From Manihot esculenta (lineage: Eukaryota; Streptophyta; Magnoliopsida; Malpighiales; Euphorbiaceae): a stretch of 64,000 nucleotides of DNA. Within the stretch, counting starts at the first letter, position 1; each line of letters opens with the position of its first letter. The notes under the pieces were generated by a model. That model was not told the DNA's origin. It worked only from the letters and a program-made list of their open reading frames with translations, and ran no database searches. A program made the position numbers and the translations under genes. Shown piece by piece: positions 1 through 11,700 of the stretch. The stretch covers positions 8,316,062-8,380,061 of the forward strand of contig NC_035178.2 in the NCBI RefSeq assembly GCF_001659605.2, in the 5' to 3' direction.

Positions 1-2486
1 TGTAACTAAGAAGTAAATCCTTCAATGCAATAATTGTCCGATGATTGCCACCATAAATCTACAAAAAAGGTCTGCATATTCTGAAAATTGATTGGATTGT
101 ATGCGAAAAACATCCCTACCATACAAAAATGATAAGTGACGATCGGAATATTTCTGGAACTCTCAGTGGAGACAACATCATCTTCTTCTTCATTGATAGT
201 CTATTGAAGCAAATTGTCTTTCATGGAGAAGGGGAAGAAAAAATTAGGTTTAAGAGGGAGGAAGACGTGAGAGTATGGAGTCACAAATGGACCAAAAATT
301 TGCCTCTTGATTCTATTTTCACATATTTAAAATTTTCAAAACTTCACCCAATTAATAAAAATCAATAAATCAATACAAAGAAAAAAAAATCATCCACAAA
401 GAATCCAACAATTAATATTTAATAAATTCCATAATGTATGGATCAAAGATAACCCAACAAATTGAATAGAAATCATATTCGTTTAAGCATGGATTTTTAG
501 ATATGAGAACTTGAAAAGTAGAGTAGGAGAAGCCGATAGATAGCCTGAAGATGTGGATAACTAGATGACCACGAGTAATTGAGATGATGGCTGTAAAGAG
601 AACAGAGTCAACAGTGAAAGACATTTTTAGAGTCGCGAATCACAATATTGACGAGGAGAAAGACGAAGCGGCTCACAAAATAAGGGCATGTGGCATGAGG
701 CAATATAAAAGGTGAGAGATGCCCCATGACACTTGAGGCAGCAATAAGGATATGAGAGAGAGGGTGATGGCTAGCTAGAAGATGCTGTTGATTTATTTCA
801 CAAGGAAGGATAAGAGTTTAATAGAGTGGGAAAAATAGAGAAAAAGATCGATGAGTAGTTAAGAAACACAAAAATATAAAGGTTATTATTTTGAAAAAAT
901 GAAGTGATGATAAGGATATTTCGGTTTTAGTAGCTTCTTAATTACCTATTATCGTCAGTGATGTCATTAAGGAGAAAGAAAAAAAAAAAAAAAGAAAATA
1001 TGGCGAGAGTAGAAGAGAATTAAGGGGGAGAGAGAGCGCCAGTGAAAATGTGAAAGAGGTTAAAAATATTTTTTAATTAATTAAAATAATTTTAATTTAT
1101 TATTTATGTGTTATAGATTCGGTTAATTGTCAAATAGATCTCACATTTAATCAGAAAAAAAGCCATGCTATGTTATCAAGAACATACTTCTTTCGATTTT
1201 AATTCTAAATTATGATAAAATTTGTGCAAATTTTTTAATTTTAAATTAAATTATTAAAATTAAAAAATTTTAATAAAATCAATAAACTTATAAATATTTA
1301 GTTTTTTAAATCAATTATAATTTAATTATATGTCAAATGAAATTCATATTTAATAATAAAAAATTAACTATAATATCACATTATTAAGAATACATTATTT
1401 TCGATTATCATTTCATATTATAATAAATTTGTATATTTAATTTTAAATTAAATTATTAAAATTAAAATATTTGAATAAATTATTATAATATGCAAATATT
1501 TTTACTTTTTATAATAATCGTCCATATTTCTTTTAACAATTATACGATATGCTTAACTTCAATACAATTGAATTCCACCAAATTAAAGCTGTTGCTTTAA
1601 TTCTTAACAGAAGTGTATAAATCTTAATTAATTAATTAATATAATGACACATTAAAAAATTAGGTTGAGTGATTTCTTTCTTTTCTCTTTATGCCGTAAA
1701 TCTGTTGAAAAGTTTATATTTTGAAAATTGATTAGATTGTATGTGAGAAACATTTCCACCACACAGAAATCATAAGTGACAATCGAAATATTTCTAGAGT
1801 TATTAATAGAGACAACATCATCTTTTTTTTTTCATCGATAGTCAAATTGATACAGATCGTCTTCCATGAAAAAGAGTAAAAAAGAAGTTAGGTTTAAGAA
1901 TGAGGAAAAGACGAGAGTATCATACACAGACACAAAGAAACCAGAGAGAAAAATTTGTATTATAAAAATTTATTTTTTATTAATAATATTTTAAATAAAA
2001 TAAAATATTATATATTTTAAATTGTAAAATTTTATTTTTTATATTATAAATTTTTATTAATAATTTATAATATTATATAAAAGGAAAGTAAATAATGAGA
2101 CTAATAAAAAAATAATATTGTTGTAATAAAAATATATATTTAAAGACTATTTTATTTGTTAAATAGAATTTTAGAGAATTTATCATTCATTTTTTTAAAT
2201 TTAATTTAGTTTTTTTTATAATTGTGACATATTAAAAACTTTTAAGTTTATTATTTAAAATTTAAAATGTTAAATATAAATATAAATTATCATAAATATA
2301 TAACTTATAGTGAATATTTAAATTTTTTATTTAATAACCCTAAATGAAAAAATAAAAATACTTTATTTTAAATTTTAAAAATAACTACTAATTAAAAAAA
2401 ATTGCATGATTCTACCTCATCACTTGCAAATAACTTTTCATATTTTTATAATTTTTTTTTTCATTCAATCTGCTCACACACTTAAT
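1..2486. other. AT-rich intergenic DNA with a diverged direct repeat
   Basis: No gene is visible. The stretch is mostly A/T with homopolymer runs. A segment at about 90-312 is repeated in the same orientation, diverged, at about 1717-1921. Both copies share a block around AAAATTGATT, a block around GACAACATCATC and a block around TTAGGTTTAAGA. Short open frames here carry no recognisable domain and are not reported as genes. Confidence 0.6.
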
Positions 2487-2938
2487 TAGGGGTGAGCATT
2501 CGGTCGGTTCGATTCAAAATCGAACCGAACTGAATAAACCGAAAATTGAAATTTTAGTATTTATACAAACCAAACCGAATCGATTTTGGTCAGAAACCAA
2601 ACCGGTCTGATTCGATTTGATTCAATTCGATTTTATCGGTTTTGATTTTTAATAAATCTTTTATTTTTTACACTTTATTTTTAATATTTTAAAATTTAAT
2701 TAAAATATTTTAATTTTAATATAATTTAATTTCTCTATATTATTGAAAATAATATATTATTATCACTAATAGATTCAGTTCAATTTTTTAAATTTTTTTC
2801 TAATCAAAATCGAACCAAATCGAAAATTTTAAAATTAAAAACCGAATCAAATCGAATTGAATAAAAAATTAAATTAAAATTTAAAATTAATTCGATTCGA
2901 TCAATTTTTTCGATTTGAACCGAATACTACTCACCCTA
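2487..2938. mobile_element. hAT-like nonautonomous element, diverged copy
   Basis: The element begins TAGGGGTGAGCATTCGGTCG and ends with the near-inverse ...CGAATACTACTCACCCTA. Next to both ends are subterminal repeats of the AACCGAACCGAA / TTCGGTTCGG type. The flanking 8-mers (CACTTAAT and CCCATAAC) match at only 5 of 8 positions, so the target duplication is weak and the copy looks old. It is assigned to the same family as the copy at 31280-33293, which has identical leading TIR bases and a perfect 8-bp duplication. There is no transposase; the interior is AT-rich. Confidence 0.65.
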
Positions 2939-5845
2939 CCCATAACCTTATCTCTCCCAATCTCTACCTCCAAAAAATGCCATCTCTCCTTTTCTTTTTC
3001 CTTGTTCATACAAAACCCAAAAATATCGTTGAAAATTTTTGGTTTCTAATCCCCCACCTCAACTACCCAAACCAAAATCTTTTTCTTTTGCATTGGAAAA
3101 GCTTCCTTTTTTTCTCTTATTTTCTTCCTAATTACTTGTTCTTTTTCCAATCAACACGTGCATCCAATTATCTAAAAAAAACCTTTTTTTTAACTTTTAA
3201 CAAATCTACACCATAGTTTTTTACTTAACACCCTCTGCTTTGGCCAAAATTTTTTTCCATTATACCATTAATTACATTTGTTAAACTTAAAAACCATTAA
3301 TAACGTTATTAACAATATAATTGTAAAAGGTGATATTTTGATTTTTTAATATTTTTCTTAAAATTATTATAATTTTTTTACTTTCTAATTTTTAATATGT
3401 TTTAAGAAAATATTTTATTTTATTTTTTATTGTACATAAATTTAAAAAATAAAGGAAAAATAATCTCTGATTTCCTTCATTTACTTTCTTTTAAATAAAA
3501 TGAAAATTTAAAAATATTATATTTCATTAATGATAAATATAGATTGAACAAAGGAGGGTTAGATTTTTTTTTTCTCTTAATTTTGAGAATGGGAGAACAA
3601 AAATTTAAAATGAGAAAAAATGTATATCCTTCCATTTCTCAAACTATTATTTTCCAAAAAGTTTAAATAATTTTTATTATTAATTTTTTCAAGATATCTA
3701 TTATTAATGAAATATAATAATTTTAAAATTTTAAAATTAAACTTTTCATTTTATTTAAAAAAGAAAGAAATAAATAGGGCAATGCAGAGAATATTTTTAT
3801 TTTTATTTTATTTTATTTTTATTTGAATAAAAAATAAAGGAAATAATAAAAATAACAATTAAAAAAATTATTTTTCTTAAAATAGTGATAATTAAGAAAA
3901 TAAATAAATTATAACAAGTTTATAATTTTACGAAAATTAGTGAAAATAACTCTAATATTTTATGTTAATTAAAGTTTATTTAGAAATTAAGATTTTAGCC
4001 ATTAATATTTTATGCTAATTAAAGTTTATTTAGAAATTAAGATTTTATTTAGTATTTAAATATTTACATTAATTTATATTTATTAATGTTATTTAAACGT
4101 GCATTACATGTTTTTATATCCCTCATTTCAATTTTTAATATAATATAATTATATTATAAAAAATTTTAATATTTATATTTTTATTATAAATATTATAATA
4201 TATATTTTATAATTTAATTATATAATAATATTTTATAATATTATGCATAAAAATTTTAAATATATAATTAACTCAATTAATTTCTAACTTATTATTTATA
4301 TATATAAATTAATTTATAATAATAAAATTAAAAAATTAAAATGAATAAAAATATTTTAAATATAATATAAAATTATATTATAATAAATACTTCAATGTTT
4401 ATGTTTTTATTAAAAAGGTCATAACATATATTTTATAATTTAATTCTATAGTAAAGTATAAAATTTTAAAATTATAATATATATATATAATTAACTTAAT
4501 TAATTTTTAATTTATTGCTTGTATATATATAAACTAATTTATAATAATAAAATTTAAAAAATATAAATTAAGATTGAGAAAATACCAATTAACTAGGAAG
4601 CATTTTTCTAGATTTTATATTGTGATATATAATTTTTTTAAAAAAATTATTTTCGATAGTGATAAAAATAAAAATTTATCCATATAATAATAATATCAAA
4701 GTTATTTAATCTTAAAATTAAATTGATCTAATCTAATATACATATTACAAATATTACAAGTAACAAACCTTATCCTATTTTACAATTAATTTTAAATTAA
4801 AAATTTTAAAAAATAATAAACTTATTTATTATTTTTTAATTAATTAATATAAAAGTAATTTATAATGTAATAAATGTAAATATGAGTATTTTAGATAATA
4901 AAATTATTTGTTATCCTCTCACTTTAATACATATAAATTATATGTAAATTAAAAAATAATAAAATTATATAAATTTAATATAGATAATAATTTAATTAAA
5001 TCAATATTTGATTAAATATTTTTAATTTAATTCTAAATGTAATATATTATAAAAGTTTACTTTTCTCCTAATATATTAAAGTAGGTTACCTTTTATTGGT
5101 ATTATTATAAATATTTTGATACTTTTTATAAATATTTTAATACTTTTTATAAAACGTGTTTAATTAAAAAAAATTATATAAATCGGTTAAAGTTTTAATA
5201 GGTTAGCATTCACAGCATCTAAATAAATTTAAGAGATTTCAGATTCTATTCTCCCGATTCTTATTTCAAATAAAAAGTTTTAATAGATTAAAACTATTTT
5301 TTAATAAATTATAATAAAAATAATTATAAAAATTTAAACAGAAAAAAATAAGAATTTAAAATTTATATAAACTCTACCATTAATTTAATTAATAAAATTA
5401 AAATTAAATTAGTTTGAATTTTTAAAAAATTTTAAATTATTTATCTAATAAAAATCTTATTTTTTTATTAAATTTAATCCTTATAGATTTTTAACTAAAA
5501 TTATTTATTAAAATAATATTATCAATAAAATTATAAGAATATTTTTTCAAAATGTAATATTGAAAATTAGAGTAGTTTTAAAGTTTAAAATAATTTTTTT
5601 TTATATTATTTTAAACTCATCAATAAAATTAAAGTAATCTCTTTAATAAAACTGCAATTATATTATTTTTTCGATTGTGCATTGCACATTATCTTTATTC
5701 GTTATATTCATAATTTAATTATATAATATATTATAGTACATTTATTTTAATAACTAATAAAATTATTTATTTATCCCCATAATAAATAAGTATTAATTAT
5801 TTAAAAAAATGCTTTATAGTATTACCATAGTTAATAAAATATTGT
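2939..5845. other. AT-rich intergenic DNA
   Basis: No gene is seen. It is nearly all A/T and holds many short A/T tracts. A tandem duplication of about 53 bp lies at roughly 3950-4050; the repeated core includes TTAATTAAAGTTTATTTAGA. This is probably decayed repeats, but no element ends can be recognised. Confidence 0.5.
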
Positions 5846-7146
5846 TGTTTCAAGCTAAGTGGGATAAGAGAGGTGAATGAGTAACTTTGCCAATTTTTCA
5901 GTTTTGCTCAAAGTTTTAATAAAAAATTGTGATTACTAATTCTGAAAGTGAAAAAAATTATGGTTACTAATTCTGAAAGTGAGAAGATGAATGATTCAAA
6001 TAGATTTTTCAAATATATTCTTGAAAATTTTTGAAAATCAACTAAAATCATATACTCATGCAAACAACAGAAGCAATTAAATGAAAGCAGAGATCAAAAT
6101 AGCAAGCTAATTTTACCAAACTCTTATCAGTAGTAATTCTAATTTACAAACAGATATCTCAGATTAATAAGAAAAACTTAAAAGCAAGGAGATAAGAAGA
6201 AGAAGATTAAATACAGAGATTTTATAGTGGTTCGATAAAATTAGCTTATGTCCACTCTCCCAAGATCTTTCCTTGAGTTTTCACTCTATTAAACCTCCTT
6301 TAACAGACAAGAAAATAACTTTCATGTAACCAGTAAGCTTTCCAAGTGCTTGTAGACCTTTACACGATTGATTCATATTCAAACTCTCACTTAACCTTTA
6401 ATAGGTGTTTAGGACCTCTATCAAGTGACCATACACTTGATTAACTTTATATAGGTTTTGATACAGCAAAAATGCTATTAAGATGAAAGAGAGTAGATTT
6501 GCCAACGAAGATCAGATGTGAGAATAAAAAGCTGTAATGCAAAGATTACAAATGCTCTTAGAGATTCAATGCATTCATCATCTTTTTTTTTTATGAAGAG
6601 ATTTAATCTTTTAAATAGATGTCTGAAAAACTTTTCTTTCTTAGCTGTAGAGATAGTTCAACAGTAATAATTTTGAAAAATTAGCCCTTAAACCCATTAA
6701 AATTTGTGCAGACTAAAATCAGTTACTTTCACAGTTTGAAAGTAGTTAACTAAAATAAGTATAGATAGAAATTAGATATCTAAATTTAAACTGTTTCTAA
6801 AATTAGATATCTAATTTGAATTTTTCAAAAACAGTTTAAAAAAAAACTTAAAACGTTTTCTTAGTTTTTCAAGAAATGAAATGAGATGGATAATTTTATC
6901 ATTGACATATCAACTCATGTACTCTTTTACAATAAATTCTAAAGATATCTTTCTATACTTTTTCTTTCTTTAATTTATCTTGTGTTGCCATATGAGTCTT
7001 CATTCTTTCCGATGTGTAGAATTTTCTTATGTCTCCAATGCTTTCTAGATATTTCGCTTTTAATACTAAAGATGGTTAGATAAACATGGTTTATTAAATT
7101 TTAGTATCATCAAAATCAAATTCTTCCAAGGCTTATGGGGTCAACA
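5846..7146 (-). mobile_element. LTR of a minus-strand copia-type retroelement (3' LTR)
   Basis: Read on the minus strand the block begins TGTTGACCCCATAAGCC and ends ...TAGCTTGAAACA, the TG...CA ends expected of an LTR. Immediately before it on that strand (plus 7147-7165) is a purine-rich tract reading ATAAAAAATGGGAGAT. A second purine tract, TGATGACAAAAAGGGGGAG, lies near 7405-7424. Purine tracts of the AAAAGGGGGAGA type are typical polypurine tracts of plant copia elements, especially SIRE-like ones; the lineage call is recall, not a search. No matching 5' LTR is found in the window, so target duplications cannot be tested. Confidence 0.55.
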
Positions 7147-7751
7147 ATCTCCCATTTTTTATGATAACAAAACTTAACCATTTTCAGCAGAGAATGACAG
7201 AAAATATAAAATAGGTATGTACTATGATAAATAAAAAATTAACAAGTGAATTATCCCGGCTCCCTCTCAATACATGCATAAGATATATACAATTATCAGA
7301 TCAACAGAATACTTTTCATGAAAGCATATAAAAAACAAACTATTAACAGATCAAGATAAACATTCACAGAAAAAGCATATGAACAGAACATATGTGACCA
7401 GATTTCTCCCCCTTTTTGTCATCAGTAAAAAAGGAAACAGAACTCCAAAAAAGATTTGTTAAAAAAATCATTCAGAAAATTTTAAAACAATTGTGTGAAA
7501 ATTAGCATTAAAAACAGAAAAGAGATTTAGAGATTCATTGGCTTGTCCTTGCTTCCTGGTTCACCAGGTTTTGACAATCTTTATTCTTAAACTATGGCGG
7601 CCACTTCTTCTAAGTTAAATTTTTAGGATTCCCCCTCGGAACTGGAAGAAGAGCTGTCAAATGAATCAGATGAATTCTCATTTTTAGATTGCTCCTTAAA
7701 ACTTGAACCGGCTCCATATCAGATTGAGATGAAGAGTTGTTGGTCTGAGGC
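7147..7751 (-). mobile_element. Copia-type element interior, left part
   Basis: This is the internal portion of the minus-strand retroelement, between its LTR and the point where the solo LTR was inserted. It holds the two polypurine-like tracts and short coding remnants. The sequence before 7747 continues on the far side of the inserted LTR after 10284, as shown by the duplicated GAGGC target. No intact reading frame remains. Confidence 0.45.
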
Positions 7752-7939
7752 TGTAATACCCGGCTAAATCCCGGCATCGGAATCCTGACTTTCCGGCGGA
7801 ACCCCCGTTAGAATCTGGAATTCGGAAGATGTCAGAGTCTTCTAGAGGGGTAAAATGTGTTTCTAAAATGTTTTTACTGATTTCATGGTTTTAAAGGAAA
7901 AAGAATTGAGTTTTGAAAAGATTAGGCTAAGAAGGCATT

Positions 7940-8130
7940 TGCCAGGTTCGGCGGCCGAAAGTCAAGTTCGGCCGCCGAACATGGGGCTGTTTCGGGAGTG
8001 CTTTAGGCTTCCGAAAGTGTGAGGGCAGAAACCAGGTTCGGCTGCCGAACCTCAAGTTCGGCCGCCGAACCTCAAGTTCGGCCGCCGAACATGCATGAGT
8101 TTAGGAGGCATGTTAGGCTGCCGAAGGTAG
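7940..8130. repeat. First array of TTCGGCCGCCGAA near-palindromes
   Basis: At least five spaced copies of TTCGGC(C/G/T)GCCGAA-like units are seen within 190 bp, in both dyad variants (TTCGGCGGCCGAA and TTCGGCCGCCGAA). Each unit contains GCCGCC or its complement, the core of the plant GCC box bound by ERF proteins. The array lies just upstream of the LTR TATA box, where U3 enhancers would sit. Binding is an inference. Confidence 0.7.
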
Positions 8131-8144
8131 TCGACCAGGTCACC

Positions 8145-8152
8145 TATAAAAG
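8145..8152 (+). promoter_or_regulatory. LTR TATA box
   Basis: The sequence is TATAAAAG in the context CACCTATAAAAGGCCCTC. The same context recurs in the LTR copy at the window end (63184-63191), also followed by CCGAAAATGGGCGAG. Conservation between two diverged copies supports a real promoter for retroelement transcription. Confidence 0.65.
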
Positions 8153-8794
8153 GCCCTCAGACCGAAAATGGGCGAGTTTTCTCCCCATTCTCGAGCTCAG
8201 GTGTATTCATGTCCTCCTCTAGTCATTTTCATGCTGTTTCTTCAATCCTTCACGTTTTTTATAAGTTACATGGTTGTTTTGAAGAAGTTTTAAAGCTTGG
8301 ATCAAGGTTTGGAGAGCTTGGAAACTTTAAGAGTTTGGGTTCTCCACATCTCAAGCTTTGGGTCGCACCAACCCTCGATCTTCAAGAGGTAAGTGTAGAT
8401 TCTTGCTTTCCTTGTGTTTTAATGAGGTTTTATGAAGTTTTAATGCTTGAGTATAGGTAGATATGCATGTTAGGGTTTATTTGGGGTTTTGTGCCCAATG
8501 TGTGTTTATGTGATGATATGTTGAAGGTTTAGGCTAGGTTATGCATGTGGGAGAGTGTATGAATGATTGGGAAAGAGCAAGTGAGATTATGGGTTGTTTT
8601 GATGGTTTTGGCCTATGTGGGTCATAAGCTATCTATGTATGCTTTTGATGTTGTTTTTGGAGTTTAATCGAGCTATTAAGCTCCTTTGTGCATGGTTAAG
8701 AGTTTATGCATGTTTTTAAGAAGTTGGGTGCTTGTTTTGAGGTGTTTGGGAGGTTTGGGAGGCGGATATGCACGAAGGCTGAGTTCTGGAAGAA

Positions 8795-9060
8795 CTCAGG
8801 TTCGGCCGCCGAAGGTAGTTTTGGCCGCCGAACCTGCCTATGGATGCATGGTTTGGCCGCCTAACCTTGCCCCCGAAAGTTGTGTTTCAGAGCTGGAGCA
8901 GACTTTCGGCCGCCGAATCCGCCGAAAGTGATGTTCGGCCGCCGAAAGTGCTTGACTTTCGTCTTTGGAGAGAGGGTTCGGCCGTCAAAAGTGCCCCCGA
9001 ACCTGCATGACTTTCGTCTCTGGAAGGGACCTTCGGCTGCCGAAAGTGCCGCCGAAAGTG
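8795..9060. repeat. Second array of TTCGGCCGCCGAA-like motifs
   Basis: A further cluster of TTCGGCCGCCGAA, TTTGGCCGCCGAA and CCGCCGAAAGTG units lies about 650 bp downstream of the first, inside the same LTR. Variants are spaced by ACTTTCGTCTCTGGAAGG-like linkers that also repeat. The same arrangement is found in the LTR copy at 63.7-63.96 kb. Confidence 0.65.
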
Positions 9061-9487
9061 CCCTGTCCAGCCCTTTCATGGGTGTTTTCTATGATTGTTT
9101 TGAAGATGTTTTAGGGGGTTTTTGGGGAGTTGTTTATGAGTTGTTTAGGGTATGTTTGGCACCTCACTGGAGTCCACCTTTGTAGGATCGGACCCGAGGA
9201 ACCAAGGTGTTTAACAGTGTTAGCTGCTTCAGAGTCGGTCCAGAGCTAGTCAAGGTGAGTAGAACATAACTCTTTTAATATTAAAGAAATTAAATGTTCT
9301 AAACATGTTCATGCATCACGAGTACCATGATTATGTAATAGGTTGTTTGCATTAGAGTTCACGAATATGTTGCATTGCATGATATGGTGATGATGATGTG
9401 GATGAATATTGGATGATCCATTAGCTCTCAGTATGATGTGACATGATATGGCACGATATGACATGTATGACATGATATATGATGGAA

Positions 9488-9607
9488 AGACCAGGTGTGG
9501 CCGTATCGCCCCTGGCATAGAGGAAGAGAAGTCCAGGTGTGGCCGTATCGCCCCTGGCATAGAGTTATGTGAAGTCCAGGCGTGGCCGTATCGCCCCTGG
9601 CATAGAG
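9488..9607. repeat. Three-unit minisatellite in the LTR
   Basis: Three tandem units of about 41-43 bp each contain CCAGGTGTGGCCGTATCGCC followed by CCTGGCATAGAG. Within a unit, CCAGG and CCTGG form the arms of an imperfect hairpin. The third unit differs by one base in GTGTGG (GCGTGG). Confidence 0.8.
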
Positions 9608-10279
9608 CATTGTTGGACTTGTTATGAGATGATTTTTTTATGTAAAGGGCTAATGGTGACAAATTCATCCTTGATGTGTATTATTTGTGATGTGATGCAT
9701 GTCATGAAAGCATATGATGTAATAAACTGTTTTTTTTCTATAGTTCTGCTCACTGGGCTTTATAGCTCACCTCTCTCCCCTAACCTCAGGTTTGCAGGGT
9801 CAGAGATAGTCAGGAGATCAGTAGGTTATGTCTATGGTCAGGTTATGTAATAGATTAGTAGTGGACATGATGTAAGGTAGAGATATGTAATGAAATGTAA
9901 AATGTTATAATGTAATGTAATAGATAGAGTTGTGCTTTGCCCTAGAAGTGTGGTTAATCCCTTTGTACATGGTCCTTATGTATGTTTTATATTGAGGCAT
10001 GAAAGCCAAGCTTAATGTATGTTGCCCCACGTGAGTAGATGATGAGAACTCTAGTGTTAGGGTTTATGACTATGAGTTGTGCATGCACAGGTTAAGCTTG
10101 GTGTATGAAAGAAAGAAAAAGTTTACAGTTTTATGTTTTAAAGTTTTTATGTTATGTTTGATCATGTATGGGATTATACCAGATGTACAGGATGTATGCT
10201 AGGCTTGCTACGGGTCCCGGCGACCTTAAGTCGATCTGGATCCTAGCGCCGGTAGCAGTCCGATTTTCGGGTCGTTACA

Positions 10280-11700
10280 GAGGCTTTGAAAGAATTGGGT
10301 GCACTGACTTCCAGGCAATCAATTTTGAGAATCTCCTTGCAGGAACAGGTGCAATAGAAGCATCAGAAGGCTTCTGTTCAAAGGTTGCAGGTGCTTGATC
10401 ACTAGATTTGTCTTTATTTTGAGGTTCTTTTAGTGTAATGGGTTGGCTGTTAGATGACTTTTCCTTTGGTGAGGCTACAGGTGATGGTTGGATTGTTTGA
10501 AGGGGGAGATGGTTGAGAGAAGGGTTCATTATAATTGGGTTGCTGGGGTTGTGTAGATGGCCCTGCAGAAGGGTCTACTCCAAATGATACCTGAAAACCT
10601 AAAATTCAATCTAAAACCTCCAACTCCATCAGAAAACAACTTCTCTAAAATTATGTCTATTTTCTTTTCAACTATTTCAATTCTGAGTGACCGAAGAAAC
10701 ATAGAACTATCTTTGTCTTGAGCTATAGACTGTTGCAGCTTGGAGGTATCACTCAATACATCACCCACCATCTTCAATTTCTTCTGAATGGTTCTCATCA
10801 TTTTGAAGGTATCTTTGGAAACCTCAACTTTTTCACCAAGATTTGCTCTCATTTCCTTTGAATTTCCAGAACTAAAACTGGATAGAGAGTCTTCAGATTC
10901 TTCTTTTTCTTTTCTTTTATCTATCTTCTCCTTTTTTTTCCTTTCTTTTCCTCATTGCTACTTTAGGTCTCTTTTATTACCAAAGTTTGAGAACCTTTCT
11001 TCTCTTTTATAAGATTTACTTTCAGGTTTTTGAAAAGCAAAGTTAAGAACATCCCATAAGGCAGGCTTCCCATTGAGATATTTTTAAGAATTTCCTTGTA
11101 AATCAAATAAGTTAGATTCAACTTCTATTTGGTTAGGAGATACCACAAAATACACCAGTCAAGCTTATTAAAGTATGTATGAGTTCCTATTTTAGGACAT
11201 AGATAGTAGATGATGAAGCTATGCAGAATGCCAATTTGCTAGGATAAGGATGAGATATTTGTTCTTTCTTTTGAAAGGTTGCTATTGGGTATAAGGATAT
11301 CAATAAAACATATTCATCGTGCCTATTCACTTTCTTGAATGACTAAATCTTGTTTCCCTTATTCTTTACACCAAAAGCAGAGACAAGCAAATCAATTTAA
11401 ATATCATATACCTGACTTCTAATTTCACTCTAAAAGAGTTATTTTTCTCAATTTCTTACAGGGATTCATAAAACTCTTCAATCAAATCAGGGTAGTATTT
11501 CTCGTTTGTTTTCATAAAACTTTTCCAACTTTGGAATACAAATAGTTCTAATAACTCGAAACCCAAATTAAAGAAGAAAACCCATTAGATGTATTTTGGT
11601 ATAAAAATGTTCCTCTTGACATGCGATAACTTTTCCTTTGTCTTCACTTTCTTTGCAACAGGTTCTGAGATGGTGATCCCGCTACTTCAATAATAATAAT
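10280..11700 (-). pseudogene. Degenerate retroelement ORF, right part of the copia-type element
   Basis: On the minus strand two adjoining open segments (10852-10529 and 10529-10275) can be read, plus more broken sequence upstream to about 11560. One stretch is rich in Lys/Glu with a coiled-coil look (around EKVEVSKDTFKMMRTIQKKL), followed by a Pro/Ser/Gln-rich part. It resembles the low-complexity tail of plant retroelement ORFs; an upstream segment near 11500-11040 recalls plant transposon-associated gag-like proteins, but this is uncertain. The frame is broken by several stops and was split by insertion of the solo LTR. The right end of the element is not identified. Confidence 0.4.

Larger units (their letters stand above)
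7752..10279 (+). mobile_element. 2.5-kb solo LTR (Ty3/gypsy-like, Tekay/Del-type ends)
   Basis: The block starts TGTAATACCCGGCTAAATCC and ends ...TTTTCGGGTCGTTACA. It is flanked by the perfect 5-bp direct repeat GAGGC at 7747-7751 and 10280-10284. No second LTR, primer site or internal domain is present, so it is a solo LTR left by LTR-LTR recombination. TGTAAYACCC...GGGTGTTACA ends and long LTRs are known from the chromovirus Tekay/Del lineage; the lineage is inferred from this. Inside are two arrays of TTCGGCCGCCGAA-like motifs (about 7940-8130 and 8795-9060), a TATA box with a downstream donor-like site, and a three-unit minisatellite (9488-9607). Local GC is far above the surroundings. 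The small open frames inside it are not genes. Confidence 0.85.

Noticed and set aside
8019..9185. Several 67-101-aa open frames on both strands in the GC-rich block
   Set aside because: They lie wholly within the solo LTR and their residues (RPPNxxE, PPKV) merely translate the TTCGGCCGCCGAA repeats. The same false frames appear at 63.6-63.98 kb.
9488..9607. Possible CRISPR-like repeat array
   Set aside because: There are only three tandem units with no unique spacers, in plant nuclear DNA inside an LTR. It is a minisatellite.
9309..9668. 119-aa minus-strand frame with a repeated QGRYGHxW motif
   Set aside because: The protein repeat is the translation of the three-unit minisatellite in the LTR; no homologous protein family is suggested.
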